64,000 bases of DNA from Dyadobacter linearis (GCF_907165045.1 NZ_CAJRAU010000001.1:744001-808000), one strand, 5' to 3'. Numbered from the stretch's first letter, positions 45,593 through 54,800 are shown. The notes: generated by a model not told the origin, from the sequence alone. Numbers and translations: made by a program.

Positions 45593-46224
45593 AAAATACC
45601 CGAATAAAGAATATCATTTTCGACCTGGGCGATGTCATTTTGAACATTGATGTGCCCGTCGCTTCGCAATCCTTCGCCGAACTGAGCGGCAGGGAGCAGA
45701 GTGAAATTCTGGCTATTTTTAATGAAAACGAGATATTCCGCCAGTTTGAAACGGGATCCATGGATGAAGCCGGGTTCCGGAATTTTATCCGGGAAATATT
45801 GGAGTTCGATGATCTTTCTGACGAAGCGATTGATACAGCCTGGAATAGCCTGCTGCTGGACCTGCCGCCGGAGAGAGTAGAACTATTGAAAAATCTGGGT
45901 ACCCAATACCGGTTATTTCTTCTGAGCAATACCAGCTCCATTCATATCACGCAGGTCAACAAAATACTGGAAGCGTCGACCGGGGTCAAGAAATTACAAG
46001 ACCTGTTCGAGACTGTTTTTCTTTCCTACGAAATGGGAGTAATGAAACCTGACCCGCTGATTTACCAGAAAGTACTGGCCCAGGCTGGGATCAAAGCAGA
46101 CGAAACCCTGTTCCTCGACGATAATTACGACAACATTCAGGCAGCCGCTAAACTTGGCATTGAAGTGATTCATGTTCAAAAGCCTACCACCATTTTGGAA
46201 TATCTGAAAGATTATGCAGTCTAG
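45589..46224 (+). CDS. HAD-family hydrolase (subfamily IA)
   Basis: 211 residues. Motif [14 protein letters not shown] holds the nucleophile Asp; motif II is in [12 protein letters not shown]; the Lys of motif III is in [14 protein letters not shown]; motif IV is [14 protein letters not shown] helical cap domain (about 20-95) follows motif I. This resembles FMN/sugar-phosphate phosphatases of the YihX type (alpha-D-glucose-1-phosphate phosphatase-like), substrate unproven. Overlaps accA by 4 bp and the M50 gene by 11 bp, so translation is probably coupled. Confidence 0.9.
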   Translation: MKNTRIKNIIFDLGDVILNIDVPVASQSFAELSGREQSEILAIFNENEIFRQFETGSMDEAGFRNFIREILEFDDLSDEAIDTAWNSLLLDLPPERVELLKNLGTQYRLFLLSNTSSIHITQVNKILEASTGVKKLQDLFETVFLSYEMGVMKPDPLIYQKVLAQAGIKADETLFLDDNYDNIQAAAKLGIEVIHVQKPTTILEYLKDYAV

Positions 46225-47413
46225 CGCGCGTACTTACCTGATACAGGGGATTTTATTTGTAGTAACGATCATTACCACGACGTTGGCTGGCGCTGAGTGG
46301 ATGTTTGGCAACATCTTCTCTTTTGTATACAACTTTTACGCGATGCTGGGCGGCGTAGAGCCTGCCAGTGCTGCCGAGGCGCAGGAAAAGCTGTTAGGCT
46401 GGCCGCAGTTTTTACAAGGTCTGCACTTCTCAATCCCATTTCTTGCTATTCTGACAATACACGAGTTCGGGCATTATTTCGTGGCCAAAGCGCACCAGGT
46501 GAAAGTTACCCTGCCCTATTACATTCCGCTGTGGTTTGGGATCCCGCAAAGCATTGGTACCATGGGCGCATTTATCCGCATTAAGTCCGTCGTTACTTCC
46601 CGCTTGAAATTCTTCGATATTGGTATTGCCGGCCCGCTGGCGGGTTTTATAGCTGCATTAGCTGTATTATGGTACGGATTCACGCATTTGCCTCCGGTCG
46701 ATTACATATTCACAATTCACCCTGAATATGCGCGCTATGGATCGAGCTACCCGCAGTTTGTTTACGATAATGCGAGTGGAAACCTCGTGTTAGGTGATAA
46801 TATCCTTTTCTGGCTTTTCAAAACCTACGTAGCTGACCCCAACCTGTTGCCGCACCCGAATGAAATGGTGCATTACCCTTACATTTTTGCGGGTTATCTT
46901 GCACTTTTCTTTACTTCACTCAACCTTATTCCGATCGGCCAGCTCGATGGCGGTCATATCCTTTACGGGCTGATCGGCAAAAAGAAATTTAATGTAATTG
47001 CGCCCCTGTTATTTGGCTTTTTCGCATTCTACGCGGGTTTGGGACTATTCCGGGCCGAGTCTTTTGCGACTGCAAACGATGGTGCTTTTTACGAACAACT
47101 CATTTATCTCGCACTCTACATTTACCTGCTTTATATCTGTTTCAAAAGGGTGAGTGAAAATAATGGCACTGCGTTTATGGTCAGTCTGATCATTGTGGTG
47201 GCGCAATTTGCTGTTTCCTACCTGCGTCCGGATTGGGAAGGTTCCACAGGGTTTCTGCCTTTTGTATTCATTCTGGGCCGTTTTCTTGGCATCAAACATC
47301 CCGAAACCGAGGAGAACGAGCCGCTCGATACGCCACGCATTATACTCGGTGTTTGTGCGCTCATCATCTTTGTAATTTCGTTCAGTCCCAATCCTTTTAT
47401 TATTGTTGAATAA
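46214..47413 (+). CDS. Site-2 protease family (M50) membrane metalloprotease
   Basis: 399 residues, about eight to nine membrane helices. Zinc-site motif HEFGH in AILTIHEFGHYFVAKAHQ and the second ligand Asp in LNLIPIGQLDGGHILYGLIG are both present, so it should be active. The middle part (GTMGAFIRIKSVVTSRLKFF, DIGIAGPLAGFIAALAVLWY) is typical of the family. No PDZ domain is visible. S2P enzymes cut membrane-embedded substrates such as anti-sigma factors; two FecR-type anti-sigmas occur in this window, but a link is only a possibility. It overlaps its neighbours on both sides. Confidence 0.9.
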   Translation: MQSSARTYLIQGILFVVTIITTTLAGAEWMFGNIFSFVYNFYAMLGGVEPASAAEAQEKLLGWPQFLQGLHFSIPFLAILTIHEFGHYFVAKAHQVKVTLPYYIPLWFGIPQSIGTMGAFIRIKSVVTSRLKFFDIGIAGPLAGFIAALAVLWYGFTHLPPVDYIFTIHPEYARYGSSYPQFVYDNASGNLVLGDNILFWLFKTYVADPNLLPHPNEMVHYPYIFAGYLALFFTSLNLIPIGQLDGGHILYGLIGKKKFNVIAPLLFGFFAFYAGLGLFRAESFATANDGAFYEQLIYLALYIYLLYICFKRVSENNGTAFMVSLIIVVAQFAVSYLRPDWEGSTGFLPFVFILGRFLGIKHPETEENEPLDTPRIILGVCALIIFVISFSPNPFIIVE

Positions 47414-48444
47414 TGGGCGCCGGGGCGAAAAATAGGATCTCCCGCAGGAAATTCCTGAAAGCCGCCACAGCTGCACCGCTATTCCTGACTGACTGGAATG
47501 CTGACAACGGTTTTATCAACTCGGTAAACGGAAGAATAAAGCCCGCTGACATCGGTACCACATTAATCCACGAACACGTCCTGGTTGATTTTATTGGTGC
47601 TGATAAAATATCCCCCGACCGCTGGAAGCACGAAGAAGTCATCAAAAAAGTACTTCCCTATTTGCTTGAAATCAAAAAGCGCGGGATCAGAAGTCTGGTT
47701 GAATGCACGCCAGCATTTCTCGGGCGGGATGTGAAATTGCTTCAAAAGCTGTCCGACCAGTCGGGGTTGACGATTATCACCAACACAGGTTACTACGGAG
47801 CTTCCGACAACAAATACCTCCCTGCCTGGGCATTTACCGAAAGCGCAGAAACGCTTGCAGCCCGCTGGATCTCGGAATTTGAAAACGGTATCGACGGGAC
47901 GGATGTAAGGCCGGGATTTATCAAAACTGGCGTGAATAGTGGCCCGCTTTCAGCATTACATCAAAAATTAATTACTGCCGCTGCACTTACGCATTTAAAA
48001 ACGGGACTAACCATTTGCTCCCACACCGGCCCGGCGCTTCCCGCTGATCAGGAAATTGAGATACTAAGGAAAATGGGCGTCGACCCGAAAGCATTCGTGT
48101 GGGTGCACGCAAATGGAACGCGTGAGGAGATTGCAAATACCGCGAAAAACGGCTGCTGGGTGAGTTTAGACGGTATTGGCGATGATGATAAGAGCGTCGC
48201 CGCAAATGCCGAACTGATTATTTTCCTGAAAAACAACGGTTTTTTAAACCAGCTACTCATTTCCCACGACGCCGGCTGGTACACACCGGGCGAACTCGAC
48301 GGAGGCAAATTTCGAGGATATACCACGATCTCCGACAAGCTGATCCCGTATTTGCAATCGAAAGGTTTTGAAGAGAAAGATTTGAATCAATTAATGGTTC
48401 AGAATCCTGCGCATGCATTTACTATCAAAATTCGGAAGCTGTGA
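47413..48444 (+). CDS. Phosphotriesterase-family metal hydrolase with twin-arginine signal
   Basis: 343 residues. N-terminus with a twin-arginine export motif (ISRRKFLKAATAAPLFL). The amidohydrolase fold keeps the binuclear metal site: HxH in TTLIHEHVLVDF, the carbamylated Lys in GFIKTGVNSG, His in TICSHTGPA and WVHANG, and Asp in LISHDAGWYTPG. Related to bacterial phosphotriesterase homology proteins, many of which are lactonases or have unknown substrates. Start codon and upstream stop share one base. It ends 6 bp from the convergent histidine kinase gene. Confidence 0.88.
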   Translation: MGAGAKNRISRRKFLKAATAAPLFLTDWNADNGFINSVNGRIKPADIGTTLIHEHVLVDFIGADKISPDRWKHEEVIKKVLPYLLEIKKRGIRSLVECTPAFLGRDVKLLQKLSDQSGLTIITNTGYYGASDNKYLPAWAFTESAETLAARWISEFENGIDGTDVRPGFIKTGVNSGPLSALHQKLITAAALTHLKTGLTICSHTGPALPADQEIEILRKMGVDPKAFVWVHANGTREEIANTAKNGCWVSLDGIGDDDKSVAANAELIIFLKNNGFLNQLLISHDAGWYTPGELDGGKFRGYTTISDKLIPYLQSKGFEEKDLNQLMVQNPAHAFTIKIRKL

Positions 48445-48450
48445 CGCGAC

Positions 48451-49746
48451 TCAGGCGGGTATTTCGATCGTGAACGCAGTCCATCCATTTTCCCTGGTTT
48501 GTAAAGAAAAACCATAACCGTGGTTGGCGAGAATTTCCCTGGTTAATGTCAAACCTATCCCCTGCCCGTCTCTTTTCGTACTAAAAAAAGGATTAAATAG
48601 CTTCGCACTTCGCTCGCTATCAATAGGATACCCGTTATTTCTAATCACGATTTCTGAATCGGAAACGTATAATTCGATCTGATTCCCGGGCTCGCAGGCT
48701 TCAATTGCATTCTTGATGATATTTACCAGCACGTGCTCCATTTGCCCCTTATCGAGCTTTTTTGTCACTTCAATTTCTGGTAAAAATACCTGCATAGCAA
48801 CTCCCTTTCCAGTGGCTGTGGGCTCCATGAAAATAGCTACGTCTTTGACCAGCTTGCCAACATTTGTCGGCGCACTTGTCGGCATTGGTAGCCTGACTAC
48901 ATCCGCAAAATTCCGCATAAACCTCGTTAAGCGGTGGTTACGCTCAGAAGCAATTCCCAGTGCTTCTTTCAACTCTCTGTAATCGGTGTCGGGCAGGATG
49001 TTTTGGGTGGTTTGTAAAATAGAATCCGTCGCGCCGAGGGTGTTGTTCACCTCGTGCGCCATCATCCTGATCACTTTTCCGTACGCGTTCTTTTCCGATT
49101 CCAGAATTTCGTTCGTCAGTTCTTCGAGCATCAGAAACGACCTTTTGAAACCCTTATCCATAAAATGCGACCGCTGCACTTTGTAAGTTACGATACCATT
49201 TGTCTTCACAACCTTAGACTCGCCATCCTGCATATTGACCAGCTCTTCCAGCAGCGGCTGCGCGGTCTCGTCCAGTGATTTCCCTGCTAAACCTTCGGCC
49301 TGCGTACCAAATTGCGCCTTTGCTTTGAGATTAAGGGATTCAATCCGGTTGTCGTAATCAAGAATAATAATGGAAATAGGCGAGGCTTCGATTAGTTTTT
49401 CCAGAAAGAAATGCTGCTCGTAAAGTCGCGTCCGTTCTTCACGAAGCTGGTCGATCATCAGGTTGTACACCTCAATCAAAGTATCGATCTCGCCCTTTCC
49501 TGTGGGCACAAATTTGATCGAAAAGTCCTTGTCCTTGATAGCCTCGATCCCGGATTTCACAAATTGGATAGGTTGCATAAAATTGCGGTATAACTGAATG
49601 GAAGCCACAGCCGACAGAAAAAGAAAGATTTCGGAAAGGATAAACATCAGCTTATCCTGCGAAAGGATCTTGTATACGAGCAGGACCAGCACAAGGTGCA
49701 GCACTGTCACATAAAGGATATACTTAGTCCTTGTAGAAACCTTCAT
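48451..49746 (-). CDS. Membrane histidine kinase, NtrY-like
   Basis: 431 residues. Two membrane helices at the N-terminus with a very short periplasmic loop (YILYVTVLHLVLVLLVYKIL; LMFILSEIFLFLSAVASIQL), a HAMP-like linker (about 55-108), a PAS domain (about 115-200: LIEASPISIIILDYDNRIES), the dimerisation/H-box with His in RMMAHEVNNTLGATDS, and the ATPase domain with N-box HVLVNIIKNAIEACEPGNQI, FFSTKRDGQGIGL. Little is exposed to the periplasm, so the signal is likely from the membrane or cytoplasm. Its start overlaps the regulator's stop (ATGA), making an obvious pair. Confidence 0.93.
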   Translation of the reverse strand: MKVSTRTKYILYVTVLHLVLVLLVYKILSQDKLMFILSEIFLFLSAVASIQLYRNFMQPIQFVKSGIEAIKDKDFSIKFVPTGKGEIDTLIEVYNLMIDQLREERTRLYEQHFFLEKLIEASPISIIILDYDNRIESLNLKAKAQFGTQAEGLAGKSLDETAQPLLEELVNMQDGESKVVKTNGIVTYKVQRSHFMDKGFKRSFLMLEELTNEILESEKNAYGKVIRMMAHEVNNTLGATDSILQTTQNILPDTDYRELKEALGIASERNHRLTRFMRNFADVVRLPMPTSAPTNVGKLVKDVAIFMEPTATGKGVAMQVFLPEIEVTKKLDKGQMEHVLVNIIKNAIEACEPGNQIELYVSDSEIVIRNNGYPIDSERSAKLFNPFFSTKRDGQGIGLTLTREILANHGYGFSLQTRENGWTAFTIEIPA

Positions 49747-51113
49747 TGCTCGTCGGGATCGAAGGAAATGCCGTATTTTTCCAGTCTCCGGTAAAGCGCA
49801 AACCGCGTTATCCCAAGCGACCTCGCCACCTTACTGATCTTGTTCTGATGAAAATTCATTGCCTTTGAAATCATTTGATATTCCATTTCTTCCAAAGTAA
49901 TGGACCCAACCTCCGGCAGATTTTTAGCAGCAGCTGATTGACCAACGGTCAGGTTTTTTTGAAAATCGGCGATGTCTAGTATATCCTTGGGAGAGAGCAG
50001 TACAGTACGCTCCACCAGATTTTTCAATTGTCTGATATTACCCTGCAATTGTAACGTTTTCAACCATTTAAGTGCGCCCGGGCTAATTGTGATATCGGGA
50101 CGCTGGTAAATAGTTTTGAGGTTATTTACAAAAAATTCTGAAAGCAATGGAATATCACCCGGACGCTCGCGCAGCGCAGGCAGCTTGACGGTAATCAGAT
50201 TGATCCGGTAGTAAAGATCCTCCCGAAACGTACCCAGAGCGACCATTTCTTCCAGATTTCGATTGGTGGCACATATGATCCGCACATCAACCGTCCGGCT
50301 TTTGCTACTACCCAGCGGCTCAAAAGTCCGTTCCTGCAATACCCGCAGCAGCTTTACCTGGCTTGACAGATCAAGCTCCCCTATTTCATCCAGAAAAATC
50401 GAACCTTTATTCGCCATTTCAAACCGCCCGATCCGATCGGATTTAGCGTCGGTAAATGCGCCTCTCACGTGGCCAAAAAGCTCACTTTCAAATAAGGTTG
50501 AAGAAATCCCGCCCAGATTGACTTTCACAAATGGGCGGATTTTTCGCTTACTATTGGAATGAATAGCCTCAGCGATCAGCTCTTTGCCCGTGCCGCTTTC
50601 GCCTGTGATCAGCACGGGCGCGTCGGTTGCGGCTACCCGGCCCACTGTGCTGAGGATATCCAGCAGCTTTGCGTCGCTGCCTACAATATTTTCGAAATGA
50701 TATTTCTGTTCAAGCTTCCGCCGGCTTTCCGACTGCGGCTCCTGCTGCGCCAGGTTCAGGATCGTCCGCACGGACTGGATCAGGTATTCGTTTTGCCAGG
50801 GTTTGGTAATAAAATCAATCGCCCCTTCCTTCATTCCCTTCACCGCCAGATCGATCGTTCCCCAGCCCGTGATCAGGATCACCGGTATAGCGGGGTAACT
50901 CTTTTTAATGCGCTGCAATAGCTGCATTCCCTCATCGCCCGAAGTTTCGATAGAGAAGTTAAGATCGAGCAAAATCAATTCGGGCTTTGCAGTACGCAGC
51001 ACCTCAAAAGTCTCCTCCGGCGAACCCACTCCCTGCACCACAAACCCCTCACTTCTGAGCAATAAAGTCAGTGAAGTACGTATCGCAATATCGTCGTCGA
51101 CTATCAGGAGCAT
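49743..51113 (-). CDS. Sigma-54 dependent NtrC-family response regulator
   Basis: 456 residues. Receiver (about 1-120: LLIVDDDIAIRTSLTLLLRS, phosphoacceptor in LILLDLNFSIET, Lys in DFITKPWQNEY); AAA+ domain (about 145-375: Walker A ITGESGTGKELIAEAIH, Walker B GSIFLDEIGELDL, arginine finger region FREDLYYRINLITVKLPALR); C-terminal Fis-type HTH (NKISKVARSLGITRFALYRR). The sigma-54 contact loop reads GAFTDA, not the standard GAFTGA. It should activate a sigma-54 promoter, probably that of the efflux genes upstream on the same strand. No -24/-12 site was confidently located. Confidence 0.94.
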   Translation of the reverse strand: MLLIVDDDIAIRTSLTLLLRSEGFVVQGVGSPEETFEVLRTAKPELILLDLNFSIETSGDEGMQLLQRIKKSYPAIPVILITGWGTIDLAVKGMKEGAIDFITKPWQNEYLIQSVRTILNLAQQEPQSESRRKLEQKYHFENIVGSDAKLLDILSTVGRVAATDAPVLITGESGTGKELIAEAIHSNSKRKIRPFVKVNLGGISSTLFESELFGHVRGAFTDAKSDRIGRFEMANKGSIFLDEIGELDLSSQVKLLRVLQERTFEPLGSSKSRTVDVRIICATNRNLEEMVALGTFREDLYYRINLITVKLPALRERPGDIPLLSEFFVNNLKTIYQRPDITISPGALKWLKTLQLQGNIRQLKNLVERTVLLSPKDILDIADFQKNLTVGQSAAAKNLPEVGSITLEEMEYQMISKAMNFHQNKISKVARSLGITRFALYRRLEKYGISFDPDEQ

Positions 51114-51152
51114 ATTTATCTTTTTACCCTAAATCCCTGAAGGGACTTGCCT

Positions 51153-51364
51153 GGTTCTTTGCGTTTCGGCATTTACCCTAAATCCCTGAAGGGACTTTCT
51201 GCGTTTTGCTTGCACTTCGCAAAAGCCCCTCCCAGGGGTTGGGGGTCCTTTCAATGTTACTTGTCTGGTTCTATGCGTTTCGGCATTTACCCTAAATCCC
51301 TGAAGGGACTTTTTGCGTTTTGCTTGCACTTCGCAAAAGCCCCTCCTAGGGGTTGGGGGTCCTT
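51153..51364. repeat. Two 98-bp direct repeats with palindromic cores, inside the efflux/regulator operon
   Basis: The segment 51153-51250 recurs at 51267-51364 (period 114 bp) with only a few substitutions. Each copy holds CCCTGAAGGGA, a GCGTTTTGC / GCAAAAGC arm pair and CCCCTCCCAGGGG or CCCCTCCTAGGGG. A third CCCTGAAGGGA lies at 51125-51148. Read on the minus strand the CCCCT...AGGGG hairpin is followed by CTTTT, so it may slow or end transcription before the regulator gene. Open frames across it are artefacts of the repeat. Confidence 0.85.
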
Positions 51365-51374
51365 CCCAGCCCGG

Positions 51375-52541
51375 TCACTCCTCATGCAACGCTACCGCCG
51401 GGTGGATCCTTGCGGCTTGTTTGCTGGGGAACCAGGCGCAGAGGGTTACGATGAGGTAAATGACCACAATACCTGCGAAAATAGCGATAATATATACTTC
51501 GCTATCGAGATCGAACACATTCATCATTGGAAATTGCACGGCGAAGATTAAACCAAGTAGCAGGCTAAAACTGGCAAGTACCCATATTTCACCTAAAAAC
51601 TGAGTAGTTACCCGACTCTCCGTCGCCCCCATCGCCCGCCTCAAACCGATCTCGTTCTTTCTTTTGGAGATATTCAGATTTAATATCCCGAACAGGCCCA
51701 GCGCCACATTAGTAAGCAAAAATCCACTCACTATTAAGAAAATAAGCACGGGTACCAGCGTCAGGTTCTGTCGGTTTTTGCGCGATTCTGTCAAATAACT
51801 TACCTCAATACCCCAGCCGGGAAGCATAACTGCGATTTCCTTTACCAGTTTGGCTTCAAAGTTCGCATCTGTTCCGGGTTTGGTTTTGATCAGCATATTA
51901 GCATTCCATACATCGTCTTTTGCAAGAAGCTCAAAAACAGCCGGTTCGTCTGACATGAACTCCCCTCTCGATTTGAACTTGTCCACGACGCCTACTACTT
52001 TGAAGGATTTCTTATCATCAACTTTTATCACCTTCCCGATCGCCGCTTCGTCCAGAAAAAGCTTGTCTTCCATCGCTTTGTTAATAACAATAGGAACAAA
52101 TTTGGACACCCGGTCGCTCTCCTGGTACCAGCGCCCTTTCAGCATCTTCATGTCCAGTGTCTTACTGAGCTCGCCGTCGGTACTGTAAAAATCTGCGCCG
52201 ACTTCCACTTTGTTATAAGTAACAGAATTCCCCATCTGATTGGCAGAAAATGGCGTGTTACTGCTCATTCTCGACACAGATTCCACTTCCGGGTAAGCCT
52301 TAACCCTTTGCAGCGCGCGTTCCAGTTTCGCTGCTACTTCCAGCGTATCCTGATTACTCGCCAGGTCCAGGTTCCATACGTGTTCGTATTCGAAGCCAAC
52401 GGGTTGCAGATAGTTGCGCACATTATAAACAATGAGCGAAAGCACGCCGAACAAAACCATAAACGAAGCCCATATCTCAATAATAAGCAAAGAATGAGCC
52501 CCTTTTTTGTTCCAAATAAGTTTGAAGAGATGTGATAGCAT
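51375..52541 (-). CDS. MacB/FtsX-type ABC transporter permease
   Basis: 388 residues. One N-terminal membrane helix (SLLIIEIWASFMVLFGVLSL), a large periplasmic domain (about 45-265: MLKGRWYQESDRVSKFVPIV, KVVGVVDKFKSRGEFMSDEP), then three helices of the FtsX domain (VLIFLIVSGFLLTNVALGLF; LASFSLLLGLIFAVQFPMMN; IAIFAGIVVIYLIVTLCAWF) with the conserved KRKNEIGLRRAMGATESRV loop and QAARIHPAVALHEE end. Works with the ATPase and other permease encoded upstream to drive extrusion through HlyD and TolC. Lies between two repeat blocks. Confidence 0.93.
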   Translation of the reverse strand: MLSHLFKLIWNKKGAHSLLIIEIWASFMVLFGVLSLIVYNVRNYLQPVGFEYEHVWNLDLASNQDTLEVAAKLERALQRVKAYPEVESVSRMSSNTPFSANQMGNSVTYNKVEVGADFYSTDGELSKTLDMKMLKGRWYQESDRVSKFVPIVINKAMEDKLFLDEAAIGKVIKVDDKKSFKVVGVVDKFKSRGEFMSDEPAVFELLAKDDVWNANMLIKTKPGTDANFEAKLVKEIAVMLPGWGIEVSYLTESRKNRQNLTLVPVLIFLIVSGFLLTNVALGLFGILNLNISKRKNEIGLRRAMGATESRVTTQFLGEIWVLASFSLLLGLIFAVQFPMMNVFDLDSEVYIIAIFAGIVVIYLIVTLCAWFPSKQAARIHPAVALHEE

Positions 52542-52566
52542 AGCTGTATTTTTTTAATGATTAAGT

Positions 52567-52638
52567 GCCCCAACCCCTGAAGGGGCTTTAACGTTGTTCC
52601 AACCTGAGCGCAAAAAAAGTCCCTTCAGGGATTGAGGG
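52567..52638. repeat. Palindromic repeats between the two permease genes
   Basis: CCCCTGAAGGGG (core of 52567-52590) and TCCCTTCAGGGA (core of 52617-52638) sit in the 99-bp gap. The second is the reverse complement of the element found three times at 51125-51311 and again at 54822-54845. Confidence 0.8.
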
Positions 52639-52640
52639 TT

Positions 52641-53885
52641 TTATCCTTTTAGTGCATCTACTATCTTCAATTTCGACATCCTGAATGCGGGTAGCACGCC
52701 GGACAAGAACCCGAACAACAGACAAACTGCTATGCTGATCGCAAATACAGGAACGTTGATCGTCAGGTCGGCGTAGGCGATCCAGCCGCTGGAATTGATA
52801 AAACTGATGACGATAGAGGACAAAATGATCGCGAAAACGCCTCCTATAAAAGTGATGAAGATATTTTCGATGATAAATTGCCACAGCAATGCCTTCGAAG
52901 GCGCGCCGAACGCTTTTCTGACACCAATTTCAGAAGCTCTTTCCAAAATCCGGCTCACATTTACATTGACCAGATTGATAGCCGGCAGCCCCATAAACAT
53001 CAGTAATATCAGCGAAGCAACAGTATAGAACATAACCTTTTGGGAATTGCTTCTGGCAAAAGTGCTCACGAAATGGTCAAAATATTTGTCTGCTTTCACG
53101 ATCAGCACGGTGTATCTCTGCCCATCCTGAATTTCTTTATTCGGTATACGGGCAATGTTACTGTCAAATTCCGATTGAACCGCAGGCATATCAGACTGAT
53201 CCTTTGCGAGAACGATCGCGACGAAACGGCCACGCATTCCCTTGTTTTCATAGTTGCTTTTCGGCGCTGTGTAAGGGAAATAAATGTCGGAATAGGTATA
53301 CAATCGTGTCGGCGGGCTGCCTTTGACCACGCCTATCACCTTATAGATCACGTTTTCGATCTCGATATTCCGCCCGACTACCGTTTCACCATTTGTGTCA
53401 AAGTACTGGTCGCGCAATGCATCAGTGATCACTGCCACATGATCGCCGTTTTGGATATGGGTATCGTTATAAGGCTTTCCTTCCAAAAACTCAAAGCCCG
53501 TCACATACCAGAATTCAGAATCCGTGTATTTCGTATTCAGCTTGATCTTTTTACCATCCACATAAGTATTGGAAAAACTGAAATTGGAGAAGATCGTAAC
53601 CTTTTCGGCTGATTTCAGAGACTTCGCATGTTTGACAAGAAACCCAAAACTGGCCGGCCCGGAAGAAGTAGTTGTCCCACTGGAATCGGTCTGAACCACA
53701 GTTCCCACATAAAGCGACCTATTGCGCTTGTTTTCAGGATAATGCGCGCCAAAAAGGTGATCTAAAAAAGAAGTGAGCACCATCAGCACCGTCAAAGTAA
53801 GGCTAATGCCAAAAAGGGTAATAAAAGTATAGAAAGGATGCCGCAGCAACACCTTCCAGGCGATCTTGATGTAGTTTGAAAACAT
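52641..53885 (-). CDS. MacB/FtsX-type ABC transporter permease
   Basis: 414 residues from the ATG at 53885 (MFSNYIKIAWKVLLRHPFYT), where the family's usual start is; the frame runs open further upstream only through a simple repeat that encodes a meaningless Pro/Ser-rich stretch. One N-terminal helix (FYTFITLFGISLTLTVLMVL), a periplasmic domain (VTIFSNFSFSNTYVDGKKIK, EFWYVTGFEFLEGKPYND), then the FtsX domain with three helices and the loop ASEIGVRKAFGAPSKALLWQ; ends AFRMSKLKIVDALKG. Second permease of the efflux complex. Confidence 0.93.
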   Translation of the reverse strand: MFSNYIKIAWKVLLRHPFYTFITLFGISLTLTVLMVLTSFLDHLFGAHYPENKRNRSLYVGTVVQTDSSGTTTSSGPASFGFLVKHAKSLKSAEKVTIFSNFSFSNTYVDGKKIKLNTKYTDSEFWYVTGFEFLEGKPYNDTHIQNGDHVAVITDALRDQYFDTNGETVVGRNIEIENVIYKVIGVVKGSPPTRLYTYSDIYFPYTAPKSNYENKGMRGRFVAIVLAKDQSDMPAVQSEFDSNIARIPNKEIQDGQRYTVLIVKADKYFDHFVSTFARSNSQKVMFYTVASLILLMFMGLPAINLVNVNVSRILERASEIGVRKAFGAPSKALLWQFIIENIFITFIGGVFAIILSSIVISFINSSGWIAYADLTINVPVFAISIAVCLLFGFLSGVLPAFRMSKLKIVDALKG

Positions 53886-53912
53886 AGGTTTTGTGTTTTT
53901 AGCAAAGTTTTT

Positions 53913-54074
53913 GGAGGAAGGGAGGATGGAGGAAGGGAGGATGGAGGAAGGGAGGATGGAGGAAAGGAGGATGGAGGATGGAGGAAAGGGAGGATGGAGA
54001 AATTGTAACAAATAGAAAAATATCTTCCCTTCCTACCTTCCTCCCTTCCTCCCTTCCTCCCTTTCCTCCCTTTT
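53913..54074. repeat. GGA-rich 15-bp tandem repeats and facing CCT-rich tract
   Basis: From 53913 to about 54000 the plus strand is purine-only-like, with four tandem copies of GAGGAAGGGAGGATG (last ones degenerate). From about 54027 to 54074 it is pyrimidine-rich (CCTTCCTCCC units). The two halves are inversely complementary and can form one long imperfect hairpin, placed between the ATPase and permease genes and so in their transcript. Similar words occur in alaS at 14756-14798. Confidence 0.85.
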
Positions 54075-54737
54075 TCAAACCACCTGCGTTCCGTCAAACA
54101 ATCGTATCAGCCGGTGCGTTTTTTTGGCCATTGCGTCGTCGTGGGTTACCATGACGATGGTGGCGCCGCCTTCGTTCAGTTTTTGCAGGATATTCAGGAT
54201 CTCGTTGCCCATTACACTGTCAAGGTTACCGGTCGGTTCGTCGGCCAGGATGATCTCTGGTTTCCCTACGATGGCGCGGGCAATGGCTACGCGCTGTTTC
54301 TGTCCGCCTGAGAGTTGTTTTGGGAAATGCTTCATTCTGTTGCTTAACCCTACTTTTTCCAATGCTTCCTGCGCCAGTTCTTTTCTCTCTTTCGCAGAAC
54401 TGTTACGGTACAAAAGGGGTATTTCCACATTATCGATCACCGACAGGTCATTGATCAAATGGAAGCTCTGGAAAATGAAGCCAAGTTTTTGATTTCGTAA
54501 ATGCGCCAGATTTTTATCGGTGTACTGTTCAACCCGGCTGCCATCGATTTCGATGTAACCCTTCGAAGGCGCGTCGAGCAGGCCCATGATATTGAGCAGC
54601 GTACTTTTCCCGCAACCCGAAGGCCCCATGATCGACACAAATTCTCCCTTTTTTACATTCAGGTTAATATTATTCAGCGCCAGCGTCTCAATAGAACTGG
54701 TCCGGTAAACTTTTTCAACATTTTCGAGTCTGATCAT
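54075..54737 (-). CDS. ABC transporter ATPase, MacB/LolD type
   Basis: 220 residues from the ATG at 54737 (MIRLENVEKVYRTSSIETLA); an open extension upstream only translates octamer repeats. Walker A GPSGCGKSTLLNIMG, Q-loop FIFQSFHLI, signature LSGGQKQRVAIARAI, Walker B IILADEPTGNLD, and H-loop MVTHDDAMA, all intact. It powers the two FtsX-type permeases encoded downstream. These ATPases act as mechanotransmitters for export or extraction of lipoproteins, peptides or drugs across the cell envelope. Confidence 0.96.
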   Translation of the reverse strand: MIRLENVEKVYRTSSIETLALNNINLNVKKGEFVSIMGPSGCGKSTLLNIMGLLDAPSKGYIEIDGSRVEQYTDKNLAHLRNQKLGFIFQSFHLINDLSVIDNVEIPLLYRNSSAKERKELAQEALEKVGLSNRMKHFPKQLSGGQKQRVAIARAIVGKPEIILADEPTGNLDSVMGNEILNILQKLNEGGATIVMVTHDDAMAKKTHRLIRLFDGTQVV

Positions 54738-54752
54738 GGCGGGGTTTAATTT

Positions 54753-54800
54753 TGAATGATTGAATGATTGAATGAGTGAATGAGTGAATGAGTGAATGAG
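54753..54800. repeat. Six octamer repeats upstream of the ABC ATPase
   Basis: TGAATGAT occurs twice and TGAATGAG-type units follow, six contiguous 8-bp units in all. In the sense of the ATPase gene they read ATTCACTC and ATTCAATC, ending 15 bp before its ATG. Compare the array before cydB. Confidence 0.85.

Noticed and set aside
51129..51551. Open frames on both strands across the 98-bp repeats
   Set aside because: They translate the duplicated noncoding repeat and the edge of the permease gene; no plausible start or domain.
53913..54000. Possible CRISPR-like array
   Set aside because: Units are contiguous 15-mers without spacers; a simple tandem repeat.
53886..54097. Pro/Ser-rich frame (PPSSLPPSS type) upstream of the permease
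   Set aside because: Translation of the GGA/CCT simple repeat; the conserved permease N-terminus begins at 53885.
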